This document shows, in pieces, positions 11,109-25,900 of a DNA stretch of 64,000 bases; the first letter of the stretch is position 1; each line of letters begins with the position of its first letter. The notes beneath the pieces are model-generated. The model was not told where the DNA came from. It saw only the letters and a list, made by a program, of their open reading frames with translations, and made no database searches. Made by a program: the position numbers and the translations under genes. Origin of the DNA: Phorcus lineatus (taxonomy: Eukaryota; Mollusca; Gastropoda; Trochida; Trochidae); assembly GCA_921293015.1 (NCBI GenBank), contig OV121098.1, forward strand, positions 12,127,016 through 12,191,015, read 5' to 3'.

Positions 11109-13221
11109 GGAGCAAAATAGAATAACATGTGAATGACCAAATTTATCTTTGATGGTACAATCATTCCTATCTAGGGACTTTCAGAGAGCGGAGTAGGTGA
11201 CCCGACTAGACTGAGACAAGGTCATACAACGGACCTGGTCAGCGCGGCATGGTCCACTTCTGACATGGCAATTACCGTCCTCCACGGGAGACTGAGCGGG
11301 TCAAACATTGCGATCTAAAAGTAGCATATATCATGACAGATGAAGACTGACACAAATATATACTCTTGTTTAATGACATTCTTGTCAATTCACAACTTAT
11401 TCGTTGATACCCTGACAAACTGGTAACCAATAAATTACAAGGAGCCGGTTTTATTACAACATTGTTAAAATAGTGTTCACTCAAAGAGGTGCATACCGAA
11501 AGTTTGTTCACTTATCACTGAATCGTGGTGCAAATATCATGTAATTTGGGTTTAGTTTGGACCTCAATAAAATAGCTTCAGCATTTTACATGTGTGGAAT
11601 AGCCATTCTTGTACTTATTTTATCAGGAATTGTATGGTCTCTCTTATTTCTTGTGTAAGTTCACTCTCTTCAAAGAGTTTAATCAGTCCAATTCATTCAT
11701 GTTTTCCTACGTAACTTCAGTTTCAAGTAGGCCAATATGTATTTCTCATAAAGTTCCCTACTAAACGTAAATTATGTTTTATTTGAATTATATCATTAAT
11801 CGTTCTCCTCAGACTGGTTTCTATCTCGAGAGGTACATGTTCAAACCGCACAGGTGAAGGGGCTCAAGTCTTCAAAACAGTTGCAAAACCGGTACGATCT
11901 CCAGGCACGATCCCTGGGTAGACAATAAGTTACTTACACATTAATATGCTATCCAAAACAAATATTTTTGTTAAAGAAGCATTCGATTTAAAGTAGTTTG
12001 TTTGTTTGTTTAGAACATTTTTCATAAAAGTAAGTAATATGTATATATAACTTTGATAATGTGAAGAAAATTTTGCGTTTTTATTATGGTCAATGGCCAT
12101 GGTCAAGTGTAAGCATGCAGCCAAATTAGTGTGTAAACCTTTGCTTTGGTACGTCCGTATATGCTATACTTGCATTAGATAAAAACATTGTCGAAGGTAT
12201 CAGAGATTGAAGTTGCTTTTCGTCAGATTCCTATTCCTATAGGTAAAAAGGCATGTTCGTGCATTCGTTTCGATAGATTCTCCGATTTGACAAATAACTT
12301 CAATCGCAGCCAAAGAGAATTCTCAGAAAATCTTTAGATTTGTAACAGAGGTAACGTGCAAAGTGGGTTGAATAGCGTCAAGCTACTTTGTTTAATTCAG
12401 GTATACGTTATTCATGCTAACTCCTACTATGCACGGTATGCACGTGCCTCTCTGTTCATCGTGAACAACTTGTACGATGATATTTTGTTTTTAAATTAGT
12501 GTCAGTTGAAACTTTTCTTTTCAAATGAAAGCGAAGGGACTCGGTAAAATTGCAATTTTTCAAGACTGAATTTACTCATGTAGGAATCAAAACATAGGTT
12601 TGAACTTTTGACCCATTGGTTTCAACCGTCGAGCACTAACCATTATCGTTATGCAACGAAACTATATGGCCGTAAAACACGACATCGAAAATATTTTCAT
12701 TCAAGAGATATCGACAGAGGTTTTAAGCAAATCATTTGATTTTTTTCTCATGCTTTTCGTATTACATAATCGTTCATCCTTAATCGAGGATAAAATTCTG
12801 TCAGTAAAATCTAAGTAGCACAGCTTTTCTCACTTTGAAATAAATTCTTATGATATGAGAAAAACAAATTAACAGATTTTAATCAGCCTTTTATTCAATA
12901 ACCATAAATCAATGAGATTAGTTGGAACAAACGGAACCTCTCACGATCTCGAAGGATGATCTCACCACATGCGGCATAAGCCTTTAATCTTCGATAATCC
13001 TCTGGCGTTCAGATTCCAACACGGATAGTAATCCGCATAGTTTTAGACAAACTATCGCTCCGTTGGGGTCTAAACAACGGGGATGTCTTTATTGTCAAAT
13101 ACAGAGAGACTATTAAGTACGTTAAGTTTTATATTGAGGGCCTTGGGAATTCGTTGAAGAAATCATGTAATTCAGAGAATGAAAATGATGCTTTTTCCTC
13201 ATGAGGTTCTGGCAAAATTTC

Positions 13222-13470
13222 AGTGCAAAATCACCCTTCAAACAAACGAAAGAGTTCTGTGCCAGCCGGATATTACGTTCTCTTGGTAGGGGCACCCAAA
13301 ATGGACAGGTCGAAGGGTAGAAGCCATACTTATTTAAGTAGTTCTAAAACGTGTTGTAAATCTCTTAATATGCCTTTCTTTCCCCTCATGATTTCATCCC
13401 TTTCTCCACTTTTCCCGGATGCTTGTCATCCACGAGTTTGATAACTGAAATATTGTTGAAAACACGTTAA
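13222..13470 (+). repeat. SINE-B copy, diverged and incomplete
   Basis: Segments matching SINE-B in the plus orientation are GCCAGCCGGA, GGTAGGGGCACCCA, GACAGGTCGAAGGGTAGAAG and, at the end, GATGCTTGTCATCCACGAG, AATATTGTTGAAAACACGTTAA. The tRNA-like head end and the GTGAG tail are missing. Confidence 0.7.
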
Positions 13471-16400
13471 AAGACAAATCCTTGAAAGGTTATGAGACTT
13501 TAACATGAGGAAGTGTATCAAATCAATTCAACGTAACGAGTGTAATTGTCTGTATCAACTGAGCGAGAGCGAGGGTCAACTCAGATGTTATGGATATTCG
13601 TTACTACATGTATATAAAAGGCACACTTCGGATTGCAATAAGTTGTTTCTTTTTCCAATTCTGTTCTTTTTCGAGAATTTTGAAACATCAAGAAAACATC
13701 ACGTACAATTGTTTTCTAAATACTAAACTAGCGCTGAAACAATCGTTCTTAGTCGAAGGTGATATATGCACATGTGCACATATGAAAACTATTTTTTATT
13801 CAATAAATGATTTATAAAACCTCCACTTAACAGTACATACCTACCTCTGCTAAAGTCAAACATACAGCTAGTAAACAAGAACCTATTACAATGCTCATAA
13901 TTTCCTATATAAAGTCAACATTTTTTAAAATGTTAGTTTGTCACCAACGTATAACACTACAATGTACAAGCCATACTCTTGAATAATATGTGAGGGGTTC
14001 AAATGTACACTAGATATACAAGTTACATATGCGTGGTTTGCCGGAGACAATTCTGGCATTGCCAAAGAGGAATGGAGTTTAAAATAAAGATTTTCATATT
14101 TCAGCAATCAGATATGAACTTAGCATGTTTTCGTAATTGTTTCGACAACATATTTTCATAAAGTTCATTACTTACAAAAATGTTTTGAAAGGAGAGTTTT
14201 AAGAGAAATTTTAGAAAGATTTAGTTTTTCTTTTGATTTCAGTGTGTCACAAATCCATGCCAAAGGTATTTCAGCGGAAATATGAATAAGCTAATAAGGT
14301 ATGTGATCGGAACATGATGTTTCGTCATCTCCACAAACATCATAAAGCTTAGCGGGAAGATGATTGCATGAGACTATCTTTCAAACACCCATTTAAATGA
14401 TATTTGCAAGTAATGTAACAAACTTTTACAAGTAACAAGCTGTAAATCTGTTAGTAAATCGGAAAAGCAAAAATTGAAGCACCCGTAAAATGTCCAAAGA
14501 AAGTTTTGGTGATGACCTTGGCTGCAACGTGAGTACACTTAGTTGTGGGTATATGAAGGTACGGTATAGTTTTAAAAAAACTATTACGATACAGTCTTAG
14601 TTTAATCTAACTTATATCGATAGATCTAAGTCAATCCAGCTAATATGGGTACCAATAATTGAATGAGCTTATTCTGAAAATGTTTATTCATGAATTAAAA
14701 GTGTTATATATCTCTGTGTTAAAAATAGATAAATAATTTAAAAAATATTATTATGGGTACCTTATATTACGGTCAGAATAATCATATAAAACGTTGTTAA
14801 TATCTGTCTCCAGTTGTCATGCTGCTGAAAATAAACATATTTTGTCTGATTGGTTTTGTAACGCGAAACTTAATGATTTAATAATTCTAAACTGGACACT
14901 GTACAGCGAATTTATTGATCATGGGTCAAAAGTAATTTAAGAAACAGAAAAGTATAAAAGTATAGTCTGGTAAGTTATGTTACTACTGTACAAGCAACAT
15001 CTACTGGGCAATTAATTTAATGTCAACTTAAAGTAAATGTCAGTTTGGCAAATGGGTTTAAACGCTTACACAGCTGCATACCGAAAGTTTGTTCATTTAC
15101 CACTGAATCGTAGTGCAAATATCATGTAATTTGGGTTTCGCTTGAACGTCAATAAAATAACTTCAGCATAACTGACAATGAATAACCTACTGTCCAAGTG
15201 TGAAGTAACCGTTTTTTAACTCTTTTTGGGATCGTGTGATCTCTGGTGCAAAAAGTCGAATTTTGGCATATTGATAAAGACAGAGGGAGTAACATTTTTG
15301 AAATTTCGATTTCGTTAAATGTCAAATAAAATTTTCCATATTGACTCTCCCAGATTAAAACCAACATAATCACATTGACTTTGTGCTAAGGTATAAACGT
15401 GACGTATTTTGTAAGAAGATGATAACTTATAAAGGATTTTATGGAGAAAAATAAAAATTAATGTTTTCGGAATTTTGACCCCTGGTCACTTCAGTGATCT
15501 GCCAAAACTGTTACGGGTAATTGTGGGGTACGATAAACATTTGCCTTAAAGAAGAATGGATCTGCATATGTGTATTGAAAACTCAATATTATACTTTTAT
15601 TTTTCACAACGCTACGATACCTCAAAGGCATCTCAAATTACATGATATTTGCACTAGTATATACAGGTATGTGAACAAACTTTTGGCATGCAGCTGTAGA
15701 CTAGGGCAGTTAAGGAAAGTATTCAATAATAAAGATCTGATTGCGGGTCATAGCGTGGTATATCGTGTGTGCTAATTCTAGATAATTATTTGGGAGAGTC
15801 TATTTAAGTGACGGGGTCAATGACAATTCGTTATCAAAACCACCAAAACCAAAAAACTATGTTTGTAGGCAAAGTGCCCTCTGGGCAGTCACGGACGCCA
15901 CCCTTAAACTCATAAACCACAGCTCAGTTGATAGAGTGTCGGCCTATTACCCGGCAGACTTAGTTTCGATTCCTCCTCGCCTCGTACCAAGATACGTTTA
16001 AAAAGAGAAAGTAGGACGTTTTTTAAATAAAAAAAAACAACATAGAGGTAGTTTTAAGTTCAAAGTATCATGATCAGTAAAGCTCTGCTAATCTATTTCT
16101 TTACTTTATTAAAGATTTTCACACAAATTGCCGGCAGTTATTTTTGTTTTTGCTTGGTTTTATCCTCTAAGACTTGATCGAGTTGAATAATGGAATGGTG
16201 TTTTTTGTCCCCTTAAGGTAATACATTTTGCATAAACTAATGTTTTATCGTGACATTTTTTTTAAAACATTAATCTATTGCCTGTCTAAGAAAAAACATA
16301 TGTCCTTGCTCAAGACCAAACATTAACAAATATAAACTAGGACCGCCAAGACTTCCTCTTTGACCTTCACACAGAGTTTGACCTTCACATGCTTTTTTGT

Positions 16401-18802
16401 CTTAGCGGTAAACAGTTACTTAATTATGTGACAAAATCTCATACACAAACTGTGATTATTGCAATGAAGTTGATAATGCGAAAAAAACTATGCTAGTTAT
16501 GAGTTTGCATGATTTACTTTTTTGTTTGTACTGTTATGATGCTCCATTGAAAACAAGCTTCAAGTCTTTAGGTGCATTTTGAAAAGATTTTCCCCGATTT
16601 TGATCCTTAATTGTGAACAAAAATGACCATGTTCGCGATCGATAGTTTCGTCAAGTCCACAAACAGGTCTTACATTCCTGCAAAAATGGTGCAATTGTGA
16701 GTCCAACTTTTTGAGTAATCTCCCTTTGAACATGGTCACATGAGATATGTCGCTCGACTTTGAAGGGTTGCTGAGAAAAAAGGTTTTAAGGTTTGAACCT
16801 TGTAAAGGTCAAATTCAAAACTACAATGTTTCAGCTACATTGATTATGAAATTCAGCTCTCTACTGCAAGTATCTTCAGAGAAGAAGATTGTCAAAGGGA
16901 GAAGAAGATTTTTAAAGGGCGAAGAAGATTGTCAAAGGTGCATGGGGTCCGAAAATGTAAACAGGTAAAATAATCAATATGGCGGCGAAACTATGCATGC
17001 TAAGAATTCGCAATGATTTACTTTTTTCCTTCAAATGTCATTGCCTATCTTTTAAAAAACGTTGTAGGTGTCTAAGTACATTTTGAAAAGATTTTCTATG
17101 TTAATTTTTGAAAATTTGAGTGGGTCTGTGCCTTTAACGCATGGTCCAATTAGGCCCAAAAGCTTCGTATTCCTCAATAAGGGCTATCAGCATACCAAAT
17201 TTGGTCGAATTTGAAGCAGCCGTTTTCCGATTGACACAAAAAAGAACAAATAATAATACGGAAAAGAACAATAGGTCTTCCAGACTTGTCTTGAAGGCCT
17301 AATTATATATTTTGTAAAAGCAAACACGAATGTCCATATTGTCCGTTCGTCTTGACGTAAGTTCAAGTTAAATGACAAAATCAATTTAATATAACAGAGA
17401 TGAAATCTTTCCAAAAAACATTCATAGACACGTTTTGAAATTAAATAAACGAAATGGTGAACATTTTAATCTGTAACTTCAACATTTATTATTTTTACCC
17501 AGGGTTAATATTGCAAGCTAACCGATATTGGAGAAAATATCTTAAATACAGCAGGCTAGTCATAGAATAAGAACAATAAATTTTAACTTCATATAAAATT
17601 AAAGTGACACAGAGTATATTTCATAAAGTTTGTATGTGGCTTGAATAGAGCCAAAATACCATTTGTCCTGAAACAAGTTCAAATTGCCTCGATAAAATTT
17701 CATTTTTAACTCTAAACTGTCAAAACTGTCGATATAATCCTGTTTTCAATGATGATAAAAAACCCGACCATATAAAAGTTATGAAGTTGCAGTTCTGCTT
17801 CCCATTTACATATTTTTATGTTATATAACTTGACTAACCCCATCAAACCTTTTTTGTCTTGATATCTGTCGTAGATAAGATTTTAAAAGTCATGTTTCAG
17901 TCATTGGCGCATACCATTGTCCGGTTTTCGATAATACATTTCGACTTTAACCTTTTTATTGTCACTATGGTGAACTTATAAGCACTTATATTTTTATTTT
18001 CAGGAACAACCATTATTCCTCTATTGCAGTCTCATTAAAATCGACTGTGTAATAAAAGTTCAAAATATTGACTCGATTTCGAGCTCTATCTGTCGAGGCT
18101 ATTCTCTCCGTTGTGGAGAGGAAAGCCTTCTGATAGTCTGTTCGAATCTCGCTTGAGTCATTTAAAAAAAACTTCTATTCCTCGGAAAACGGTAGATTTT
18201 AATCAGACTGTCCTCTAATGAATACGACCATTTATGAAGTTTCATATATTCGACACCAACAACGTACTCTTTGACCCTTTAAGCTCTTAAAGTATATACC
18301 AGTTTACACCCTAAAGGTCAAAGGACTTTGGTCACCCTGTTTGACCCCAAGTGACCCGACACGACCCTCTTTACGCCACTCATTTGGCTAATAGCTTACT
18401 GGATTAATTTCTGTATAAATCAAATAAAGTGACAGTAGTTAGTGCACTCATAGGATAAATGGTATACACTTTACAGCTCAAGATAGCAAACGATAACTTT
18501 TTCTCTGCAGGATCGATATATAAAGTCATCGATAAATCGACACTAAACAAGGAGTAAAGAATAGCGCCTTAAAGAATTAGTTGTTGACATGCAAAGAAAT
18601 GAAAAATAATTAAGCAGTATTTTCTTGTAATATATATGTCAAACGTAAACCATTTGCAAAGAATTAGTCAAATGACGTATTTATATTTTGTAATAAATGT
18701 TTACAGATTTATGTCGTTGATTGTTAATGTTTGTAATTGACTGTTGATATGAGAGTTATGGCCACCTCTGATCCAGGTATATATATATAAATATATATAT
18801 TT

Positions 18803-18887
18803 ATGAACAGAACTTTGGTGTCCGCTTCATTATTTGGAGTCGTTATTTGGATATGGATTGTTGTTGGTTTTACTGATGAACTTAACG
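18803..18887 (+). other. Possible alternative first exon of gene B
   Basis: An ATG after a TATATAAATA-rich stretch opens 28 codons (M-N-R-T-L-V-S-A-S-L-F-G-V-V-I-W). They are hydrophobic like a signal peptide and end at a GTGAGT donor in phase 1, the phase needed for the CBM14 exon at 21643. It cannot be joined to the exon at 19892 without a quick stop, so the two would be mutually exclusive. Evidence is only hydrophobicity and phase. Confidence 0.3.
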
Positions 18888-19891
18888 GTGAGTCATGTTT
18901 ACAATTTATGCGAAAATATTTCTTTAATAGTTAAAAGTTGTTTTAAGATAAAAAATAAAATTATGATATATAAAGTAAACATATTATCCATTCTACATGT
19001 GCTATATACAATTAACTAAAGGGACAGTAGCATATTGTAAAAATTAATGAAAGTGATCTATTCAAAAAGAAAATAAATTTCTCCAATTGCAAGACAATTT
19101 ATTTAATCAGCAGTTTTAGAAAACGAACGTAACATGCTCGGTTAAGCTACATGTATGTCAATGCATTTTCCAATCCAACGAAAATGAACGCAAGTGGTTT
19201 TTGCCTCATACTTGAATATATCCTGAAGGATGATGGGGTAGTGCAAAGAGATGTTTTAAGCCTGTGAAGATAATAATTTGGTAAAAACTAAATTTTTATT
19301 TTGGAAAATTTGAATTAATCCTTTCAATTCATTCAATATATGTAAACATAAAACATATTTATTTTGGTTATTCAAGCATGAAAGTATAATGCGATTTTTT
19401 ATATATTCCTTTACCTTACGAAACTATAGCAATTGACTCTTATTGTTATTGAAAGACCTGCTTTCCCATTGACGACATAAAATATTGATACTCGATCGAT
19501 GAAATAACAATCCATGATAAATTGATTTTCTAAATTTTAACCAATCCTAAATAAAGGGGAGAAAACAAAACATTGAAGTAATCACATCAGCATTTTTAAA
19601 GCGGCATTATGAGTAACTTTGACAAACGGTCAAATAAAAGACGGAAGTATTTGTTGTTACCCAAATAACGCCAATGACTTTCACCAAACATATTCTCGCT
19701 CAAAGAGACATATGCTTCCATTCTATTCATTGCATTGTCAAACAAATTCTTAAAAAACCTTTAACACCCTTATGGTTTATGTGGGTTTTGGAAGATTGAC
19801 AAATGACAACATTCTTATCGGTGTTGCATTACTTTTGTCCAGGTGTATATCAAACCCATATGCATATGTCAAAATATTTTCTTGATTTCAG

Positions 19892-19961
19892 ATGCATACC
19901 TACCCGTTGTTGTTGGCGATATTGACCATAGTAATCTGTAGTGGACAGGAATACCATAAAA
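19892..19961 (+). CDS. Gene B exon with start codon and signal peptide
   Basis: CTTGATTTCAG is followed at once by ATG, exactly as in gene A. It encodes M-H-T-Y-P-L-L-L-A-I-L-T-I-V-I-C-S-G-Q-E and ends with one extra base before GTGAGT (phase 1). The predicted cleavage site is near S-G before Q-E. Confidence 0.8.
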
Positions 19962-22900
19962 GTGAGTTGTAACGATAATTATTATCATTTTTCAATCACA
20001 ATAATAAATAATAACTCTTTATTATTTTAGCACAATGAACAGCGGAAACTTATCTTGTGCATTTTTACATAAAGACGAAGTGCAGTGTCAGTTTAGAAAA
20101 TATTCTGTCCTCATAACGGACGTCACGCAAGCTAGGATACAATAATTGCCATCTTCTAAAGAAACAGTAGCATTTTTTTGAAAAGGTTACTATTCAAAAT
20201 CCCCCAATGAGACGTAAGTGTAGCAAGATTGATTCTTTAGAAGTAAAACATCTCATTACCACAATCTGTTACCCGTAGTCTTAAAACAAGATGTCAAGTT
20301 TCCAGTGAAAACTACAGGCGACCATTTTAGTGTGAATTCTTTTTAATCATTTCAGTTAGGGAAATGGATTCGCGTAGCGTCACAAATTTTGTACTTCATG
20401 TTAAAATTTTAAGTATTCATTAAAACAGATTGTATTTCAATTAGTTACATGTAACTAAAACTCGTGACGGTGACTTGATGGCCTGTCCTCATTTCGCCTA
20501 CACTGTTATCAAAACACAGTTATGGGTGGATGCACATAACAGATACACCCTGATCTCTTAAGAATAATGAACTCTTCCATCAAGATATTAAAGATAACAA
20601 GGAAAGAATAGCTGCGGGGTGTGATGTTTTATTTTACATCCAATGATGGTTGGATTTTGTTTACTAAATATGATACATATATACATGAATCAAAATACAA
20701 GCTGGGCATTGTAGCACTAGACTATTGTATTTTGTTTAGTTCATATCACTGAACTACTAAGTGATACATTACATATAAAATTTTATACAATCGACTTGAT
20801 ATCTTTTGGTATTACGCTGCCGGGATTCGAACCTCGGTTTTCGAATGATAAGCGGCCTCTCTACCATATTAGTACATAAAAAGTATTGCAGAATGGAGCC
20901 CCTATGATGCATTGAACTTTACAAACATGGCATTGTATGTCTTTAAGGACTTCGTATTGACATTTTTATAAAATCAAAATATGACCAATTTTATATATTT
21001 CAATACCTGGGCGTGTTTTATTGTCTAGCATAATTGTTAGAAAATGAAGAAATTTTTGTCAACTGGATAGTTATTATTTTATGTAGAAAGTTAAACATCA
21101 TTTGAAATATCAAAATATAAATAGGTTGTATAAATGCTGTCAATCTGCTAGACATATGGTATGAGGGGCAAAAGAAACTATAACATATTATTTCCGTTTC
21201 TATAAATAAGAAATGACCTTTTTTACTTGAAAGTTTAACGTGTTTTATTGTCTAGCATGATTTATAGAAAATTAAGAAATTTTAGTCCACTGGATAGTTA
21301 TTATTACTCTGTAGACAGTTGAACATAATTTGATAATATCAAAATATAAATAGGTTGTATAAATGCCTTTAGAACATATATTTACATGTTCCATTTGCTA
21401 GACATATGGTATGAGGGGCAAAAGAAACTATAACATGAAAAAGAAATGGATAAGGCCATATTTTGGAAAGAGCGTGTTTTCTTAAAACGTAAATGGTGAG
21501 TTGTGTACTCGTGACATTGTTTGATTTCAATTAAAAAAAGTAATTTCTTATTTATGGAAAAGTTCCTTATCCATTTTTTTCATGACCAATAGTATATACG
21601 TTCATCACTTACTACTGCACTATTCTTTATCTCTTTTTGCAGGCTACCCGTGTGTGAGAAGGAACTGTTTCGGCTTTTCTGACGGGAAGCACCGTGAGTG
21701 TAACAGGTGCGATGGCTTCGTGAACTGCTACTTCTGGACATACTACAGCTTCACCAAATGTCCTCCAGGGGAAACCTTCAACATCGTCACCAGCTCCTGC
21801 GACGACACAGACAACTGCGGCGAGTGTAGTAGACATGGCTACTGCAGGTAGGTAATTTATATTGTATTGGACAATACCAGGTGTTATGCACAATATTCTA
21901 GTCCTGCTAATATATAGGAGTCTTTACCACAGTGTAGGTTTTAATTCAGCAAGTCTAGATTTGACTAATTGCACTCATGGAAAGAAAAGCACAAGGAACC
22001 ATTATCATTCATGAAGGAACATTAATTATGAAAATATTTCCTGGACTAAAGTTTTTTTCTAATACCACCCATGGCATTCTATTCTAACAGAAGTAGCTCC
22101 GTCATAAATTCCTATACAACCTCTGTCTTAATACGAAAGTTTCTTGGTCTTCCGGCAGTTTCCCCTAGCAATTGCAACTTAAACTACCTGGCTATATTTC
22201 AGCCAATGAAAAGAACGAATGCATAAATAACATATTTGTTGACACAAAGGCCCGTGGAACGAAACAGTCTCAAAATGAGGCGTTTTTGTTCTATTAAGAC
22301 GACTCAAAGTGCGAGGTGCATATTCGAATAAAGTTTGGCTTTTGGAAAGGTTACGGAAATAACTTAGGCGATTTGAATCATAGCTTGTGAAACGACGTCG
22401 CTGATTGCACTACTAACTTTGATTGCATCCAATCAACGTTCTACATTGCGTGACCAAGAAACCCTCGAATTAAGACAGAGGTTGTATAGGAATTTATGAC
22501 GGAGCTACCTTTTTTGAGAGAGTGCATCCATTGTTACCTAGGATGCTTACCTTACGCCTGCACGAAATGCTTTGCCTTAATAGTCTTTCGACCCAATTTA
22601 CAAGTTTAACAGATACCAAGTTCGTACAATAGCTTTTGAAGTATTAAACTTTTTTCTAACTTTTTTCAAAAGTTTAGTGTACTTTCTTGAAATATCAACC
22701 CCAAAAAATGGGGGTTAGTGTGGGTTTTTTCGAGATATTTTAAGATCCCTTTGTCGGTCAGAGACTTAGCATGGGAGTCAATTGGGAAATGATGACCTTT
22801 TTTGAGAAATCTTAAATTTAAATTAGTTCCTGTATTAAACTTTTTTTAATATGAAAACATGTTTGAGTTAACATAGATTTCTTCCAGAAAAAAGTATAAA

Positions 22901-25900
22901 ATATACATGGTACTGTAGCTTTTTAGCCGCTACGGCACAACATGTATTCAGACATTTCAATTAAATTATCAACATTCAAGCTATATTGTACTAAAAACAT
23001 GCTTTCTCGCACTCATTATCTAAAAAAATACCTGAACGCATACATACAAATCATATTCATTCAAGAACATCAACTTTCTAAGAAAAACAGATTATAGAAC
23101 TTGCTCAAATGAAAGTAACAGTTAAAAATTGCTGAGTCAGCAAAATTGTGAATTATTTCAAAAATTTTATACTACGTTTCTTAATTTTGATGAATATTTA
23201 ATCAGAAATCATTAAAAGTGAGAAATTTCCGCTTCATTTTGGTTTATTTTGTAAGAACATTATAATTAAAGGTTATTTGAGTTTTGTCTCTGTGACTGAG
23301 GAGCGAACATCCTTAACTCATTTCTTTGATCAGAGGTATATTTAACATTAATTTTGATGGCAACTTTTATTTTAAATAAGGCCGGTGACAACAACTACTA
23401 GTACATCGACAACGACCACAACACCTACCAGTACATCAACAACCACAACAATACCTACCACTACATCAACAACGACGACTACGCCTACAAGTACATCAAC
23501 AACGACAACTACCACTACATCAACAAGAACACCTACAAGCACATCAACAACGACCACGACGCCTACAAGAACATCAACGACGACCACAACGCCTACAAGT
23601 ACATCAACAACAACAACACCTACAAGCACATCAACAACGACCACGACGCCTACAAGAACATCAACGACGACCACAACGCCTACAAGTACATCAACAACAA
23701 CAACACCTACAAGCACATCAACAACGACCACGACGCCTACAAGAACATCAACGACGACCACAACGCCTACAAGTACATCAACAACAACAACACCTACAAG
23801 TACATCAACGACGACCACAACGCCTACAAGTACATCAACAACATCTAAAAGTACATCAACCACGACCACAACGCCTACCAGTACATCAACAACGACAACA
23901 ACACCTACCAGTACATCAACGACAACCACAACACCTACCAGTACATCAACAACAACATCTACAAGTACATCAACTACGACCACAACACCTACAAGTACAT
24001 CAACAACGACCACAACGCCTACAAGTACATCAACGACGACTACAACAACACCTTCAAGCACATCAACAACGACAACGACGCCTACAAGTACATCAACAAC
24101 GACAACAACGCCTACCAGTACGTCAACCACGACCACAACGCCTACAAGTACATCAACAACGACAACAAGTACATCAACAACGACAACAACACCTACAAGT
24201 ACATCAACAACGACCACAACGCCTACAAGTACATCGACAACGACCACAACGCCTACAAGTACATCAACAACGACAACGACACCTACCAGTACATCGACAA
24301 CGACCACAACGCCTACAAGTACATCAACAACGACAACAACACCTACCAGTACATCAACGACAACCACAACACCTACAAGTACATCAACAACGACAACAAC
24401 ACCTACCAGTACATCAACGACGACCACAACGCCTACAAGTACATCGACAACGACCACAACGCCTACAAGTACATCAACAACGACAACAACACCTACCAGT
24501 ACATCAACGACGACCACAACGCCTACCAGTACATCAACAACAACATCTTCAAGTACATCAACTACGACCACAACACCTACCAGTACATCAACAACAACAC
24601 CTACCACTTCATCAACAACAACACCTACCAGTACATCAACAACAACACCTACCACTTCATCAACAACAACACCTACAAGTACATCGACAACGACAACAAC
24701 ACCTACCAGTACATCAACGACGACCACAACACCAACCAGTACATCAACAACAACAACACCTACCACTACATCAACAACAACACCTACAAGTACATCGACA
24801 ACGACAACAACACCTACCAGTACATCAACGACGACCACAACGCCAACAAGTACATCGACAACAACAACTACGCCTACAAGTACATCAACGACGACCACAA
24901 TGCCTACAAGTACATCAACAACGACAACGACACCTACCAGTACATCAACGACGACCACAACGCCTACAAGTATATCAACAATGACAACGACACCTACCAG
25001 TACATCGACAACGACAACACCTACCAGTACATCAACAACAACAACACCTACCACTACATCAACGACGACCACGGCACCTTCCAGTACATCAACTACGACC
25101 ACAACGCCTACCAGTACATCAACAACAACACCTACCACTACATCAACAACAACACCTACAAGTACATCGACAACGACAACAATACCTACCAGTACATCAA
25201 CGACGACCACAACGCCTACAAGTACATCAACAATGACAACGACACCTACCAGTACATCGACAACGACAACACCTACCAGTACATCAACAACAACACCTAC
25301 CACTACATCAACAACAACACCTACAAGTACATCAACAACAACAACACCTACCACTACATCAACGACAACCACGGCACCTTCCAGTACATCAACTACGACC
25401 ACAACGCCTACCAGTACATCAACAACAACACCTACTAGTACATCAACGACGACACCTACAAGTACATCGACAACGACAACAACACCTACCAGTACATCAA
25501 CGACGACCACAACATCAACCAGTACATCAACAACAACAACACCTACCACTACATCAACAACAACACCTACAAGTATATCAACAACAACAACACCTACCAC
25601 TACATCAACGACAACCACGGCACCTTCCAGTACATCAACTACGACCACAACGCCTACCAGTACATCAACAACAACACCTACCAGTACATCAACGACGACC
25701 ACAATGCCTACAAGTACATCAACAACGACAACGACACCTACCAGTACATCAACGACGACCACAACACCAACCAGTACATCAACAACAACAACACCTACCA
25801 CTACATCAACAACAACACGTACAAGTACATCGACAACGACAACAACACCTACTAGGACATCAACGACGACCACAACGCCTACAAGTACATCGACAACAAC

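Larger units (their letters stand above)
9500..18800. other. Long intergenic region without a supported gene
   Basis: This is the divergent interval between genes A and B. Reading both strands, I find only short AT-rich open frames without splice context or known motifs. It includes a 49-bp palindromic array (10797-11108) and a SINE-B fragment (13222-13470). There are tRNA-like relics near 15930-15990 and 18083-18165. The two genes' promoters must lie somewhere here, but I cannot place them. Confidence 0.55.

Noticed and set aside
15925-15995. tRNA gene on the plus strand (GCTCAGTTGATAGAGTGTCG and TTTCGATTCCTCC)
   Set aside because: A and B box-like segments are present, but the T arm and acceptor stem do not pair properly. 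It is a tRNA pseudogene or old SINE head.
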